From NCBI GenBank assembly GCA_017454945.1, contig JAFTCA010000027.1, positions 24,494 through 88,493 of the forward strand: DNA of 64,000 nt. Reading direction: 5' to 3'. Both the position numbers and the translations under genes were made by a program. Position 1 is the first letter of the stretch, and each line of letters opens with the position of its first letter. Of the stretch, positions 16,302 to 24,061 are shown piece after piece. The notes under the pieces were generated by a model, which worked only from the letters and a program-made list of their open reading frames with translations, ran no database searches and was not told the origin of the DNA. Origin of the DNA: Bacteroidales bacterium (GTDB lineage: Bacteria; Bacteroidota; Bacteroidia; Bacteroidales; WCHB1-69).

Positions 16302-16989
16302 GGCGTTGTTTTTCAAGATATTCAACAAAAGGCACCAAAATCTTGTCTTCAATCAGTGCATGGCGGTTCAAATCTGCCGAGAGAGCATTCAAGTCCTGCA
16401 ACATCGATATGCGGTCGGCCGTGCGCAACTTGCCAGGCAGGTATTTGATGATAATATTGATTAAATCGGCCAGTTTGTCCTCAATATTGCTGTGATTTTG
16501 CTCAAACTGATCAATCTGATAATTCGGCTTTGATTTGTCGTTCAACAACTGGCGAATATATGGAAAGACTGTATCTTCTTCATATTCAAAATGATTCCAC
16601 ACTTCCTGCTTGTAATCAGCATAGAACTGCTTCAGGATAGCCTGTACCGAAGCATCGCCATTTTCGACAATCTTCTCCAAATGATTCTCAATATGCGGCA
16701 GACGTTCTTCCATATAATATTTATGCGACTTGAGCAAAAACTCAAGCAGCTTGTCTATGTTAAGTTTGTGCAGTTCTTCTGTGTCAGGAAGATAATCTTC
16801 AAAAGTATAGACATTGCCAATCATCAGGAAAAAATCGCAATCCACACCGTGCATTTGACAGCACTGCACCACAGTCTTCTCTGCAAAGCCGAAATCCATA
16901 TCCAAACGCGGCAGCAAAACCGCCATATTCAGGTTGGTATGGAATATCTCCGACATCTTCATATCGGCAGTAAAGAAACGATGTTTCAT
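16288..16989 (-). CDS. Hemerythrin-domain protein (RIC/YtfE-like)
   Basis: 233 residues. The C-terminal two thirds form a four-helix hemerythrin-like domain with the diiron pattern spread over the helices: SHKYYMEERLPHIENH, WNHFEYEEDTVFPYI, QNHSNIEDKL and LNRHALIEDKILVPFVE. The N-terminal 80 residues include two Cys (VVQCCQMHGVDCDF) and resemble the ScdA/DUF1858-like region of iron-sulfur repair proteins. Such proteins repair Fe-S centres after nitrosative or oxidative stress, or sense O2 or NO. The overlap with the downstream degenerate LuxR regulator suggests a sensing pair. Confidence 0.85.
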   Translation of the reverse strand: MKHRFFTADMKMSEIFHTNLNMAVLLPRLDMDFGFAEKTVVQCCQMHGVDCDFFLMIGNVYTFEDYLPDTEELHKLNIDKLLEFLLKSHKYYMEERLPHIENHLEKIVENGDASVQAILKQFYADYKQEVWNHFEYEEDTVFPYIRQLLNDKSKPNYQIDQFEQNHSNIEDKLADLINIIIKYLPGKLRTADRISMLQDLNALSADLNRHALIEDKILVPFVEYLEKQRHENN

Positions 16990-17005
16990 ATTCTCTCATT
17001 TTATT

Positions 17006-17040
17006 ATGCAAAAATAGAGAAAAAAAAACTATTTTTGCAT
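17006..17040. promoter_or_regulatory. Symmetric back-to-back divergent promoters
   Basis: ATGCAAAAATAG (17006-17017) and CTATTTTTGCAT (17029-17040) are perfect inverted copies with 11 bases between. Each holds a TATTTTTG box: minus strand 17009-17016 for the hemerythrin gene, plus strand 17030-17037 for the PurF-like gene. Each box covers the -33 area of the other, so the two promoters should exclude each other. Confidence 0.65.
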
Positions 17041-17091
17041 TTTCTCAATCCAAACCATTAACAAACACAATTATCTAACTTACAGTATTTT

Positions 17092-18501
17092 ATGAGTGGA
17101 TTTTTTGGAACAGCCTTACGTGAGGCATGCGTTAGCGATTTGTTTTACGGAATAGACTACCATTCTCATCTGGGCACCAAGCGTGCCGGCATGGTGACTA
17201 TTCAGGACGGCACTTTCTACCGTTCCATTCACAACATCGAAAACTCCTATTTCCGCACCAAGTTCGACGGCGAATTGGACAAATTCAAGGGCAACTACGG
17301 TATCGGCATCATCAGCGACACTGATTCCCAGCCCATTGTGGTAAACTCGCATTTGGGCCGCTTTGCCATATCCACGGTAGCCCGCATCAACAACATCAAG
17401 GAATTGGAGCAAGAGTGCCTTGACAAGAACCAACAGTTCACCGAGCTTAGCTCCGGCCAGACCAACCAGACAGAGCTGGTGGCGTTGATGATTACGCAAG
17501 GCAAAGATTTCGTAGATGGCATCAACAATGTCTTCAAGAAGGTGAAAGGTTCATGTTCCATCCTCATTCTCACTGAAAACGGCCTTATTGCCGCCCGCGA
17601 TTATCTGGGCAGAACGCCCATCGTCGTTGGCAAAAGCGATCGCGGCTATGCCGTGGCCTTCGACAGTCACAGTTTTGCCAATTTGGGCTACGAAACCGAG
17701 CGTTTTGTAGGACCGGGCGAGATTCTCCGCATAACTGAAAACGGTTGCCAGCAGATGGCGGCCCCCAACACACAGATGCAGATCTGCTCCTTCCTGTGGA
17801 TTTATTACGGCTACCCCACCGCCGACTACGAAGGCATCAATATCGAAAACGCCAGATACACTGAAGGTTACGAAATGGGGATTTCTGATGATATCGAAGC
17901 CGACTTCGTTTCTGCCATTCCCGACTCGGGCATTGGCATGGCTTTAGGTTACGCCAAAGGCAAGGGCATTCCTTACGAACGCGGCATTGTCAAGTACACG
18001 CCCACTTGGTCGCGAAGCTTTATGCCTGTCAGCCAGACCATTCGTGAGCATGTGGCCAAGATGAAGCTCATCCCCAACCGCACACTACTTCATGGCAAGC
18101 GCGCCGTTTTCTGCGACGACTCGATCGTGCGCGGCACCCAATTACGCGACAATGTGCGGAAACTCTATGAGTACGGAGCCAAGGAAGTACACATCCGCAT
18201 TAGCTGTCCGCCGCTGCTCTACGGCTGCCACTTCTTGAACTTCTCGGCCTCCAAAACCGAGATGGAACTGATAGCTCGCCGCGTAGTCAAAGAGATTGAA
18301 GGCGACAACTTCGTCAAGAAACTCCCTCTCTATATGGACCACACCACCAAAGAGTACGCCAACATGGTGGAAGTCATCCGTCAGCACCTCGGTGTGGACA
18401 CGCTCAAATTCAACACTTTGGACACCATTGCCAAGGCCATCGGTCTGCCCAAAGAGAAATTGTGCACCCATTGCTTCGACGGCAGCAGTTGGGGAATGTA
18501 G
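17092..18501 (+). CDS. Amidophosphoribosyltransferase paralogue lacking the N-terminal cysteine
   Basis: 469 residues. The fold is that of PurF: an Ntn glutaminase domain (about 1-235), then a phosphoribosyltransferase domain with an intact PRPP loop (VFCDDSIVRGTQ near 340) and a Cys-containing tail (KLCTHCFDGSSWGM). True PurF starts with a catalytic Cys after Met or propeptide removal; this one starts MSGFFGTALREAC, with Ser at that place. Glutamine hydrolysis as in PurF is therefore unlikely, unless Ser2 serves. As I recall, Bacteroidales carry this as a second PurF-like protein besides the normal one. It may use ammonia, have a different substrate, or be regulatory. Confidence 0.82.
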   Translation: MSGFFGTALREACVSDLFYGIDYHSHLGTKRAGMVTIQDGTFYRSIHNIENSYFRTKFDGELDKFKGNYGIGIISDTDSQPIVVNSHLGRFAISTVARINNIKELEQECLDKNQQFTELSSGQTNQTELVALMITQGKDFVDGINNVFKKVKGSCSILILTENGLIAARDYLGRTPIVVGKSDRGYAVAFDSHSFANLGYETERFVGPGEILRITENGCQQMAAPNTQMQICSFLWIYYGYPTADYEGINIENARYTEGYEMGISDDIEADFVSAIPDSGIGMALGYAKGKGIPYERGIVKYTPTWSRSFMPVSQTIREHVAKMKLIPNRTLLHGKRAVFCDDSIVRGTQLRDNVRKLYEYGAKEVHIRISCPPLLYGCHFLNFSASKTEMELIARRVVKEIEGDNFVKKLPLYMDHTTKEYANMVEVIRQHLGVDTLKFNTLDTIAKAIGLPKEKLCTHCFDGSSWGM

Positions 18502-18660
18502 CAAACTGAAAGTTGAAAACTGAGAACTGAGAATTATTGAGTTATGGAATTATGAAGTATTAAGTGAGTAGTGAGAAGTGATTAGTGAGGAGTAAAAAAA
18601 CTTGAAACCTAAAACTTGAAACCTGAAATTTTTTTGAATTTTGAACTTTGAATTCTGAAT
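18502..18660. repeat. Modular low-complexity intergenic repeat
   Basis: Contains the words AACTGAAAGTTGAAAACTGAG, GTTATGGAATTATG, GTGAGTAGTGAGAAGTG, AACTTGAAACCTAAAACTTG and TTTGAATTTTGAACTTTGAA (overlapping), in that order. The words match those of the other intergenic repeat blocks. No promoter box is obvious before the next gene. Confidence 0.65.
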
Positions 18661-18669
18661 TTTATATAA

Positions 18670-20040
18670 ATGTCTATGTCAACGAATAGCGAACAGCGTG
18701 GTGGTTTTACCAGTTATTTTGGTGCAGTGGCAGCAGCCGTCGGTTCGGCTGTGGGCTTGGGCAACATCTGGCGTTTCCCCTACATCGCGGGAGAATACGG
18801 CGGTGGTGCTTTTATCATGCTCTATCTCATCTTTGTCTTCGGTTTGGGCGTGCCCATTATGATTGGCGAGTTCGTCATCGGCCGCCGTTCGGGACGCAAT
18901 GCCATGGGTGCCTTCCGCGTGCTGAGTCCAAAACACAAAGGATGGCTGGGCATCGGCATCTTGGCTGTCATTACTTGTGTCATCATCTATTCGTTCTATA
19001 GCGTTGTCGCCGGCTGGACCATCGAATACACCTGGCTATCGTGTACCAATGGTTTGGCAGGCAAAGAGGCCTCGGAAATCTCCGAAGCCTTCACATCCTT
19101 CATCCAACATCCCTACCTGCCCATCCTCTTCCAGGGTTTGCTTGTCTTTCTCACGGGAGCGGTTGTCATCGGAGGTGTACAAAAGGGCATTGAGAAATTC
19201 ACCAAGATTGTCATGCCCGTCTTGTTCTTCATTATGCTACTGCTCTGTGTCCGCTCACTCACTTTGCCTGGTAGCAAGGAAGGAATGAGTTTCCTCTTCA
19301 AGCCTGAGTTCGGCAACCTGACCGCTACGGGAGTGCTTGCCGCCATGGGACAGGCCATCTTCTCGCTCAGCATCGGCGCCGGGCTGCTCATCACCTACGG
19401 CTCGTATGTTCGCAAAGAGGACAATATGATGAGTTCCTGTTTCTTTATCGCCTCGGCTGACACAACCATCGCCCTGCTGGCTGGCATCGCCATCTTCCCT
19501 GCCGTTTTCACCTTCGGCTTGAGCCCCGCCAGCGGTCCGAGCCTTGTCTTTGAAACACTGCCCAATGTGTTCAACAACATGCCCATGGGCCAATTCTTCG
19601 CCATCCTCTTCTTCGTGCTGCTGGCCCTCGCTGCCATCACCACAACCATCTCATTACTTGAAGTAATCGTACTTTGGGTGGTGGAAGAACTACACCTCAA
19701 GCGTACAAGCGCCACCATCATCACTTCGCTCGTCATCTTCGCTCTTGGCGCCCTCTGCTCATTGTCGCTGGGCACCCTAAAGGATTTCACCATCCTGGGC
19801 TACACCTTCTTCGATGCCTGCGACAAACTGACAGCCACCTACCTCATGCCCATCGGCGCCCTGGCCGTCACCGTCTATCTTGGCTGGTTTTATAAAAAAG
19901 AAGATGTTTTGGACGAAGTTTCCAACCATGGCACCCTCAAAACATGGTATATCAAGCTGTTTTACTTCGTGTTACGATACATTGCCCCCATTGTTCTCAC
20001 TGTAATCCTCATTACAGGGTCATTAGGCATAGCAGGATAA
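18670..20040 (+). CDS. Sodium-dependent transporter of the NSS/SNF family
   Basis: 456 residues with 11-12 hydrophobic segments. The TM1 signature AVGSAVGLGNIWRFPYIAG, which binds Na+ and substrate in LeuT, is at about 19-37; TM6 and TM8 motifs follow. Family members carry amino acids or similar small molecules with Na+. The substrate is not predictable here. The C-terminus (YIAPIVLTVILITGSLGIAG) has no long tail. A 10-bp dyad at 20044-20084 immediately after the stop may terminate it. Confidence 0.93.
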   Translation: MSMSTNSEQRGGFTSYFGAVAAAVGSAVGLGNIWRFPYIAGEYGGGAFIMLYLIFVFGLGVPIMIGEFVIGRRSGRNAMGAFRVLSPKHKGWLGIGILAVITCVIIYSFYSVVAGWTIEYTWLSCTNGLAGKEASEISEAFTSFIQHPYLPILFQGLLVFLTGAVVIGGVQKGIEKFTKIVMPVLFFIMLLLCVRSLTLPGSKEGMSFLFKPEFGNLTATGVLAAMGQAIFSLSIGAGLLITYGSYVRKEDNMMSSCFFIASADTTIALLAGIAIFPAVFTFGLSPASGPSLVFETLPNVFNNMPMGQFFAILFFVLLALAAITTTISLLEVIVLWVVEELHLKRTSATIITSLVIFALGALCSLSLGTLKDFTILGYTFFDACDKLTATYLMPIGALAVTVYLGWFYKKEDVLDEVSNHGTLKTWYIKLFYFVLRYIAPIVLTVILITGSLGIAG

Positions 20041-20043
20041 AGA

Positions 20044-20084
20044 AAAAGATTGTACATTTGCACCGCCAAATCACACAATCTTTT
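20044..20084. promoter_or_regulatory. 10-bp inverted repeat straddling the porin promoter
   Basis: AAAAGATTGT (20044-20053) and ACAATCTTTT (20075-20084) are perfect inverted copies. TACATTTG, the porin -7 box, is at 20053-20060 between them. As RNA from the upstream gene it could be a weak terminator; as DNA it could be an operator. The sequence does not decide. Confidence 0.5.
20053..20060 (+). promoter_or_regulatory. Promoter -7 element TACATTTG for the porin
   Basis: Exact TAnnTTTG match. The expected transcription start near 20067 lies downstream of all in-frame ATG codons that precede the signal peptide, which supports a TTG start at 20100. Confidence 0.6.
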
Positions 20085-20099
20085 CAAACTTGTAACACC

Positions 20100-21212
20100 T
20101 TGAAAATAACTTATTTAAAACTCATCTTTTGTGTCGCTTTTGCGCTATTGTGCACTTCAAAAGTGACAGCTCAGGACTCAACAGCCACTATCAGTCACCG
20201 TTTTACGCGATTGGCTTTTGAGGTGCGTGCCGACTTTGACGTTCACCACCACTATCCCTACCCTGACTCGCTCAGAGCCACCGACTACGGTTTCAACGGC
20301 AAATATTTCAACATTGCCGTCGGCGGCGAATTTGGAAAGCACTTCTCCTACTTTTTCCGCCAGCGCATCGTCGCCAACAAAGGCAGCGTGACACTTTTCG
20401 ACAACACCGATTTCCTTTATTTACAGTACAATATAAATCCTCAATGGGGCTTTCGAGCTGGCAAAGAGGCTTTGGCCATCGGCGGCTTCGAGTATGATGC
20501 CCCTCCTATCGACGTGTTCTACTACACCCAACTTTGGGGCACCATCCACTGCTTCCAGTTGGCAGCCTCTGCCATCTACACCGACAAGTCGGGCCACAAC
20601 AAGCTGATACTGCAAGTGGGCAACTCGCCCTACGTTTACTCAACCGACCGCAATATGGGTAGCGACTGGAAAAAAGGACTGCTGGCTTATAGCTTCATGT
20701 GGTGCGCTGACTACCCTCACTTCAAAGCGCTCTATTCCGTCAACCTCTTCGAGCGCGAGCGCGGACGCTTTGTCAACTATATCTCCATTGGCAACCGAAT
20801 TGTATTCAACCATTTCAGTTGGTACATCGACTATATGAACCGCGCGGCTGTCTATAGCAAATACTTCAGCGACTTTACCGTCGTGAGCCGTATGGATATC
20901 ATTTTTAGAGATGTAAACATTTTTATCAAAGGCGGTTACGACCAGAACAAATCGGAAGACTTTGGTGTGGAAAATCCTAAAGAAATTATGGTCACCCCAG
21001 GCATGCAGTACTATTTTTACGGCCTCGGTCTTGAATACAGGCCTGCCAAGTACAAGAATGTGCGTTTGCACGGCTACATCGCCAATGCACAAACCATCCT
21101 CGGGCCCAAAGGAGACAAAGAAGTCACCAATTGTTTGAGTGCCAGCATAGGACTCACTTGGGATATTGACTTCTTGAGAATTTTACGCAAACAATTCAAA
21201 CTGCAATTATGA
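20100..21212 (+). CDS. Phosphate-selective-porin-like (OprO/OprP family) outer membrane protein, TTG start
   Basis: 370 residues from TTG at 20100, which gives a clean signal peptide (MKITYLKLIFCVAFALLCTS, then KVTAQ). The only upstream in-frame ATG is inside the transporter gene and before the promoter. The mature protein has alternating beta-strand patterns rich in Tyr, Phe and Trp, and ends in a strand with a terminal Leu, as outer membrane barrels do. Family members form trimeric anion or phosphate channels, but in Bacteroidales many are general porins. The stop overlaps the next ATG (ATGA), linking it to the GATE transporter. Confidence 0.72.
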   Translation: MKITYLKLIFCVAFALLCTSKVTAQDSTATISHRFTRLAFEVRADFDVHHHYPYPDSLRATDYGFNGKYFNIAVGGEFGKHFSYFFRQRIVANKGSVTLFDNTDFLYLQYNINPQWGFRAGKEALAIGGFEYDAPPIDVFYYTQLWGTIHCFQLAASAIYTDKSGHNKLILQVGNSPYVYSTDRNMGSDWKKGLLAYSFMWCADYPHFKALYSVNLFERERGRFVNYISIGNRIVFNHFSWYIDYMNRAAVYSKYFSDFTVVSRMDIIFRDVNIFIKGGYDQNKSEDFGVENPKEIMVTPGMQYYFYGLGLEYRPAKYKNVRLHGYIANAQTILGPKGDKEVTNCLSASIGLTWDIDFLRILRKQFKLQL

Positions 21213-22387
21213 AAAGCATACAACTGATGTCGCGCTTTTTGAAAAAGCTGACTAAAAGACAAACTATTGAAACCTCAATTTTTCTCGGTGTTTTCTTTTT
21301 GTTTTTCATAGGATTGTCGGCAGTGATGACGCTGCCCCACATGCTCAACACTTTCATGCAAACGGCTTATCATCTGCTGATGGAAACCGTGCTTTACATC
21401 ATGGCCATCACCGTCATGACGGGAGCCATCAGCAAATTGTTTGTCGAATTCGGTGTGGTACAACTGCTCGAAAAGGTGCTCCGTCCTCTGATGAAACCTC
21501 TTTACAACCTGCCGGGTGTGGCTTCGTTGGGAGCTGTCATGACCTTCCTGAGCGACAATCCCGCCATCATCACCTTATCAAAAGACAAAAATTTCAACCA
21601 ATATTTCAAAAAATACCAACTGGTATCGCTCACCAATTTCGGCACGGCCTTCGGTATGGGACTGGTAGTGATGGCCTTTATGATCGGACGCGGCTATGGT
21701 CTTGGCGCTTTGATCGGACTGTTCGGGGCCATTATCGGCAGCATCATCTCCACGCGGCTTATGCAGCGTTTCACCTTGAAAGCCTATCCCGAATTGGATT
21801 GTGAAATCGAGAAAACTACCGAAGAGGTAACGGAAGAGGACGAAGAAGAGCAACCCAAACTTGGTGCCGGCCTGCGTGTGCTGAACGCCATTCTTGACGG
21901 TGGCAAGACGGGAGTGGAAATCGGCGTGGCCATCATCCCTGGCGTACTTTTCATCTCCACCATTGTGATGATGCTCACTTTCGGTCCTGCAGACCCCTCT
22001 GTAGGCTACACGGGCGTTGCGTATGAAGGTGTGCCCGTCATCTCGTGGCTGGCTGGCAAAATCGACTTCGTGTTCAAGTGGCTGTTCGGCTTTGAGCACC
22101 CCGAGCTGATTGCCTTCCCCATCACCTCACTGGGCGCCGTTGGTGCGGCCCTCGGCTTGGTACCCACCTTCGATGCTGCCCACCTTATCGACAACAACGC
22201 TGTGGCAGTCTTCACCTCCATGGGCATGTGCTGGAGCGGCTACCTGAGCACCCACGCTGCCATGCTCGACTCGATGGGCTACCGTAAACTTATCTCCAAA
22301 GCCATCGGAGCACACACTATCGGCGGCCTCTGCGCCGGCGTTTTCGCCCACTGGCTCTACGTACTGATTATCTTACTATTCTTCTAA
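21209..22387 (+). CDS. Nucleoside-recognition GATE-domain membrane transporter
   Basis: 392 residues with about ten hydrophobic segments and a central acidic loop (EKTTEEVTEEDEEEQPKL) near residues 200-217. Two similar halves carry the GATE pattern seen in SpmA/SpmB, concentrative nucleoside transporters and YjiH-like proteins (MTFLSDNPAIITLSKD in the first half, SMGMCWSGYLSTHAAMLDSM in the second). The substrate is unknown. Overlap with the porin stop suggests that the pair moves one solute across both membranes. Its end overlaps the minus-strand gene at 22384. Confidence 0.8.
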   Translation: MKSIQLMSRFLKKLTKRQTIETSIFLGVFFLFFIGLSAVMTLPHMLNTFMQTAYHLLMETVLYIMAITVMTGAISKLFVEFGVVQLLEKVLRPLMKPLYNLPGVASLGAVMTFLSDNPAIITLSKDKNFNQYFKKYQLVSLTNFGTAFGMGLVVMAFMIGRGYGLGALIGLFGAIIGSIISTRLMQRFTLKAYPELDCEIEKTTEEVTEEDEEEQPKLGAGLRVLNAILDGGKTGVEIGVAIIPGVLFISTIVMMLTFGPADPSVGYTGVAYEGVPVISWLAGKIDFVFKWLFGFEHPELIAFPITSLGAVGAALGLVPTFDAAHLIDNNAVAVFTSMGMCWSGYLSTHAAMLDSMGYRKLISKAIGAHTIGGLCAGVFAHWLYVLIILLFF

Positions 22388-22644
22388 TCCTTCTCGGCTG
22401 CCAACCAGCCTTCCACCTCGCTCAATCGCTGGCGATACTTGGATATTTGGCTTTCCACAAAATCCTCGCTGTACTTGGCTTCGCAAAAGCCATTTCCGCG
22501 GGCAATATACGACTCGTCATCCAGACTTTCGTATAGCTCAAGGTAATTGTTCAAATACTCGGTCAACTGCTGCTGCAAAGCCTGCAAATCTTCCACATCT
22601 GCGGAAATCGTCTCACCGGAAGAAAATCTATATTGCTTTTTCAT
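22384..22644 (-). CDS. Hypothetical protein, 86 residues
   Basis: A small, acidic, helical protein with a likely coiled coil (VEDLQALQQQLTEYLNNYLE) and no signal peptide or Cys pattern. Stops overlap by four bases with the GATE transporter. It begins 11 bases after the folate cyclo-ligase stop, so it is probably the second gene of that transcript. I know no function for it. Confidence 0.65.
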   Translation of the reverse strand: MKKQYRFSSGETISADVEDLQALQQQLTEYLNNYLELYESLDDESYIARGNGFCEAKYSEDFVESQISKYRQRLSEVEGWLAAEKD

Positions 22645-22655
22645 CTTTTCTTTTT

Positions 22656-23183
22656 TTATAACGACAGAACCTCATCCATACAAATGTCGGTCGCTTCCAC
22701 AGGTACCGCATCGACTTTTTGGAAATCGAAGCAAAGACCAATCTTCTTCACTTTCGGATAGTTACACAAAAATCTATCGTAATAGCCTTTGCCTCTGCCT
22801 AAGCGGTGACCTGCAGCGTCGAAAGCCATACCGGGAACCACAATCAGGTCGAAGGAGCCTCTGTAAGGATGATTTTGCGGCTCCATAATATGGAAGTCGC
22901 CCTCAACAAAAGAGGTATCTTCGTCCACCCCCACGGGGATAATGTCATCGCCCACCACCGTAGGCAGCACAATGCGCTTCATCGAACTCCACTTCTGGAT
23001 AAACGACTGTGTCTGCACCTCATCTGGCAGTGAATTGTATAGCATGACTATGTTAGCTCTCACAAAATCAGGATGTTGTTCCAACTTTGACATAATTATT
23101 GCCGATTGCCGCGCCAACTGATCCGGCGTATGCTCTTTTTTCAACTGACGGATGTGCTTTCGCAATTCCTGCTTGCTTTCCAT
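22656..23183 (-). CDS. 5-formyltetrahydrofolate cyclo-ligase
   Basis: 175 residues from MESKQELRKHIRQLKKE. It converts 5-formyl-THF to 5,10-methenyl-THF with ATP. The N-terminal K-x3-R pattern, the folate/phosphate loop region around DLIVVPGMAFDAAGHR and the ATP signature GRGKGYYDR (129-137) are present. An open frame runs 14 codons further upstream, but it would begin ahead of the promoter box at 23204-23211, so the ATG at 23183 is used. Confidence 0.94.
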   Translation of the reverse strand: MESKQELRKHIRQLKKEHTPDQLARQSAIIMSKLEQHPDFVRANIVMLYNSLPDEVQTQSFIQKWSSMKRIVLPTVVGDDIIPVGVDEDTSFVEGDFHIMEPQNHPYRGSFDLIVVPGMAFDAAGHRLGRGKGYYDRFLCNYPKVKKIGLCFDFQKVDAVPVEATDICMDEVLSL

Positions 23184-23203
23184 AACGGTACAAATTGGTC
23201 GTG

Positions 23204-23211
23204 CAAAGGTA
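23204..23211 (-). promoter_or_regulatory. Promoter -7 element TACCTTTG for the folate cyclo-ligase
   Basis: Exact match on the minus strand, 20 bases before the chosen start codon. Confidence 0.65.
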
Positions 23212-23476
23212 CGAAAACAATGCACAATTTATAATTCATAATTTATAATGTACAATGTATAATTAAGAACAAAAGTCAAAGAACAGAGAACAAAGAACAA
23301 AATCCAGAATTCAAAGTTCAAAATTCAAAAAGATATAGAGAATTATGGAATCATGGAAACATCTATAACTCAATAATTCAATAACTCTTAATTCCTTAGT
23401 TCCTTAACTTCTTAACTTTTTCACTTCTCACTTTTCACTATTCACTTTTCATATCTAATAACTATAAACTAAAATC

Positions 23477-23492
23477 TATTTTTGTACTTTTG
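23477..23492 (+). promoter_or_regulatory. Two adjoining -7 elements, TATTTTTG and TACTTTTG
   Basis: Two exact TAnnTTTG boxes abut (23477-23484, 23485-23492) ahead of the DUF4234 gene, allowing two starts eight bases apart. Confidence 0.55.
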
Positions 23493-23527
23493 TCTGTTAT
23501 TTTATTAATCATTTAAATATCAATTCC

Positions 23528-23962
23528 ATGGAAGAAAATTACAATGTGGAACAAGTTCCTCCCGTAGAACCTTTGCGCACCAACAGAGGATTGGCAAAGT
23601 ATTTCTTTTTATCGTTCATCACCTTGGGCATTTACGGCTTGGTGGTCAACTGCCACATTGGCAATGAGGTTAACCAAATTGCCAGCCAGCACGACGGCAA
23701 AAACACCATGCACTATGCCCTCATAGCCTTCATATTCTCTTGGCTAACCCTCAACATTGCGCCGCTAGTATGGTATCACCGCATCTGCGACCGCATTGGC
23801 AATGAGCTATATCGTCGCAACATCAACTACGAATTTGACTCATTGACCTTCTGGGGCTGGTATTTCCTGGGGTCCTTCATTATAGTGGGTCCTTTCATCT
23901 TCATTCACAAATGGATGAAAGCGATGAACCTGCTCAACGCCGACTACAACGAAAGAGGATAA
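23528..23962 (+). CDS. DUF4234 family membrane protein
   Basis: 144 residues. After a polar N-terminus, the region LAKYFFLSFITLGIYGLVVN at about 22-41 is the DUF4234 hallmark. Two more hydrophobic segments follow (IAFIFSWLTLNIAPLVWYH and WGWYFLGSFIIVGPFIFIHK). Members are short inner-membrane proteins without known function. Monocistronic, with a clear intrinsic terminator 30 bases after the stop. Confidence 0.82.
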   Translation: MEENYNVEQVPPVEPLRTNRGLAKYFFLSFITLGIYGLVVNCHIGNEVNQIASQHDGKNTMHYALIAFIFSWLTLNIAPLVWYHRICDRIGNELYRRNINYEFDSLTFWGWYFLGSFIIVGPFIFIHKWMKAMNLLNADYNERG

Positions 23963-23991
23963 TCTGACAAATAATTATTCGCCCCTCATAG

Positions 23992-24024
23992 AAAAAGCGG
24001 CAACCTTTTGGATGCCGCTTTTTA
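23992..24024 (+). terminator. Bidirectional intrinsic terminator
   Basis: AAAAAGCGGC (23992-24001) pairs with GCCGCTTTTT (24014-24023), plus two inner CC/GG pairs around an A.A mismatch and a TTTT loop. Lies between convergent DUF4234 and malic enzyme genes and can serve both. Confidence 0.8.
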
Positions 24025-24033
24025 TGTTATTTT

Positions 24034-24061
24034 GTAGGTGCGTAGCACGCTACGCACCTAC
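24034..24061. repeat. GTAG-footed perfect 13-bp hairpin at the malic enzyme stop
   Basis: GTAGGTGCGTAGC (24034-24046) is perfectly inverted at 24049-24061 with a 2-base loop. The last codons and stop of the malic enzyme lie within it. It has no T-tract of its own. Similar GTAG-footed dyads occur at 28581 and 34754. Confidence 0.65.

Larger units (their letters stand above)
23184..23527. repeat. 344-base gene-free spacer: promoters and modular repeats
   Basis: At the left end is the cyclo-ligase promoter and at the right end the DUF4234 promoters. Between, 23218-23460 is built from recurring words: CACAATTTATAATTCATAAT, AGAACAAAGAACAAA, AGAATTCAAAGTTCAAAATT, AACTCAATAATTCAATAACT and TCACTTCTCACTTTTCAC. 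Bases 23305-23372 are a near-identical inverted copy of 30811-30886. No gene is seen. Confidence 0.7.

Noticed and set aside
17092..18501. Normal purF call for the amidophosphoribosyltransferase
   Set aside because: The N-terminal cysteine is missing, so I kept the family name but not the gene symbol.
15520..23460. CRISPR array in the repeated intergenic blocks
   Set aside because: Words are short and degenerate, without uniform repeats or unique spacers, and there are no cas genes.
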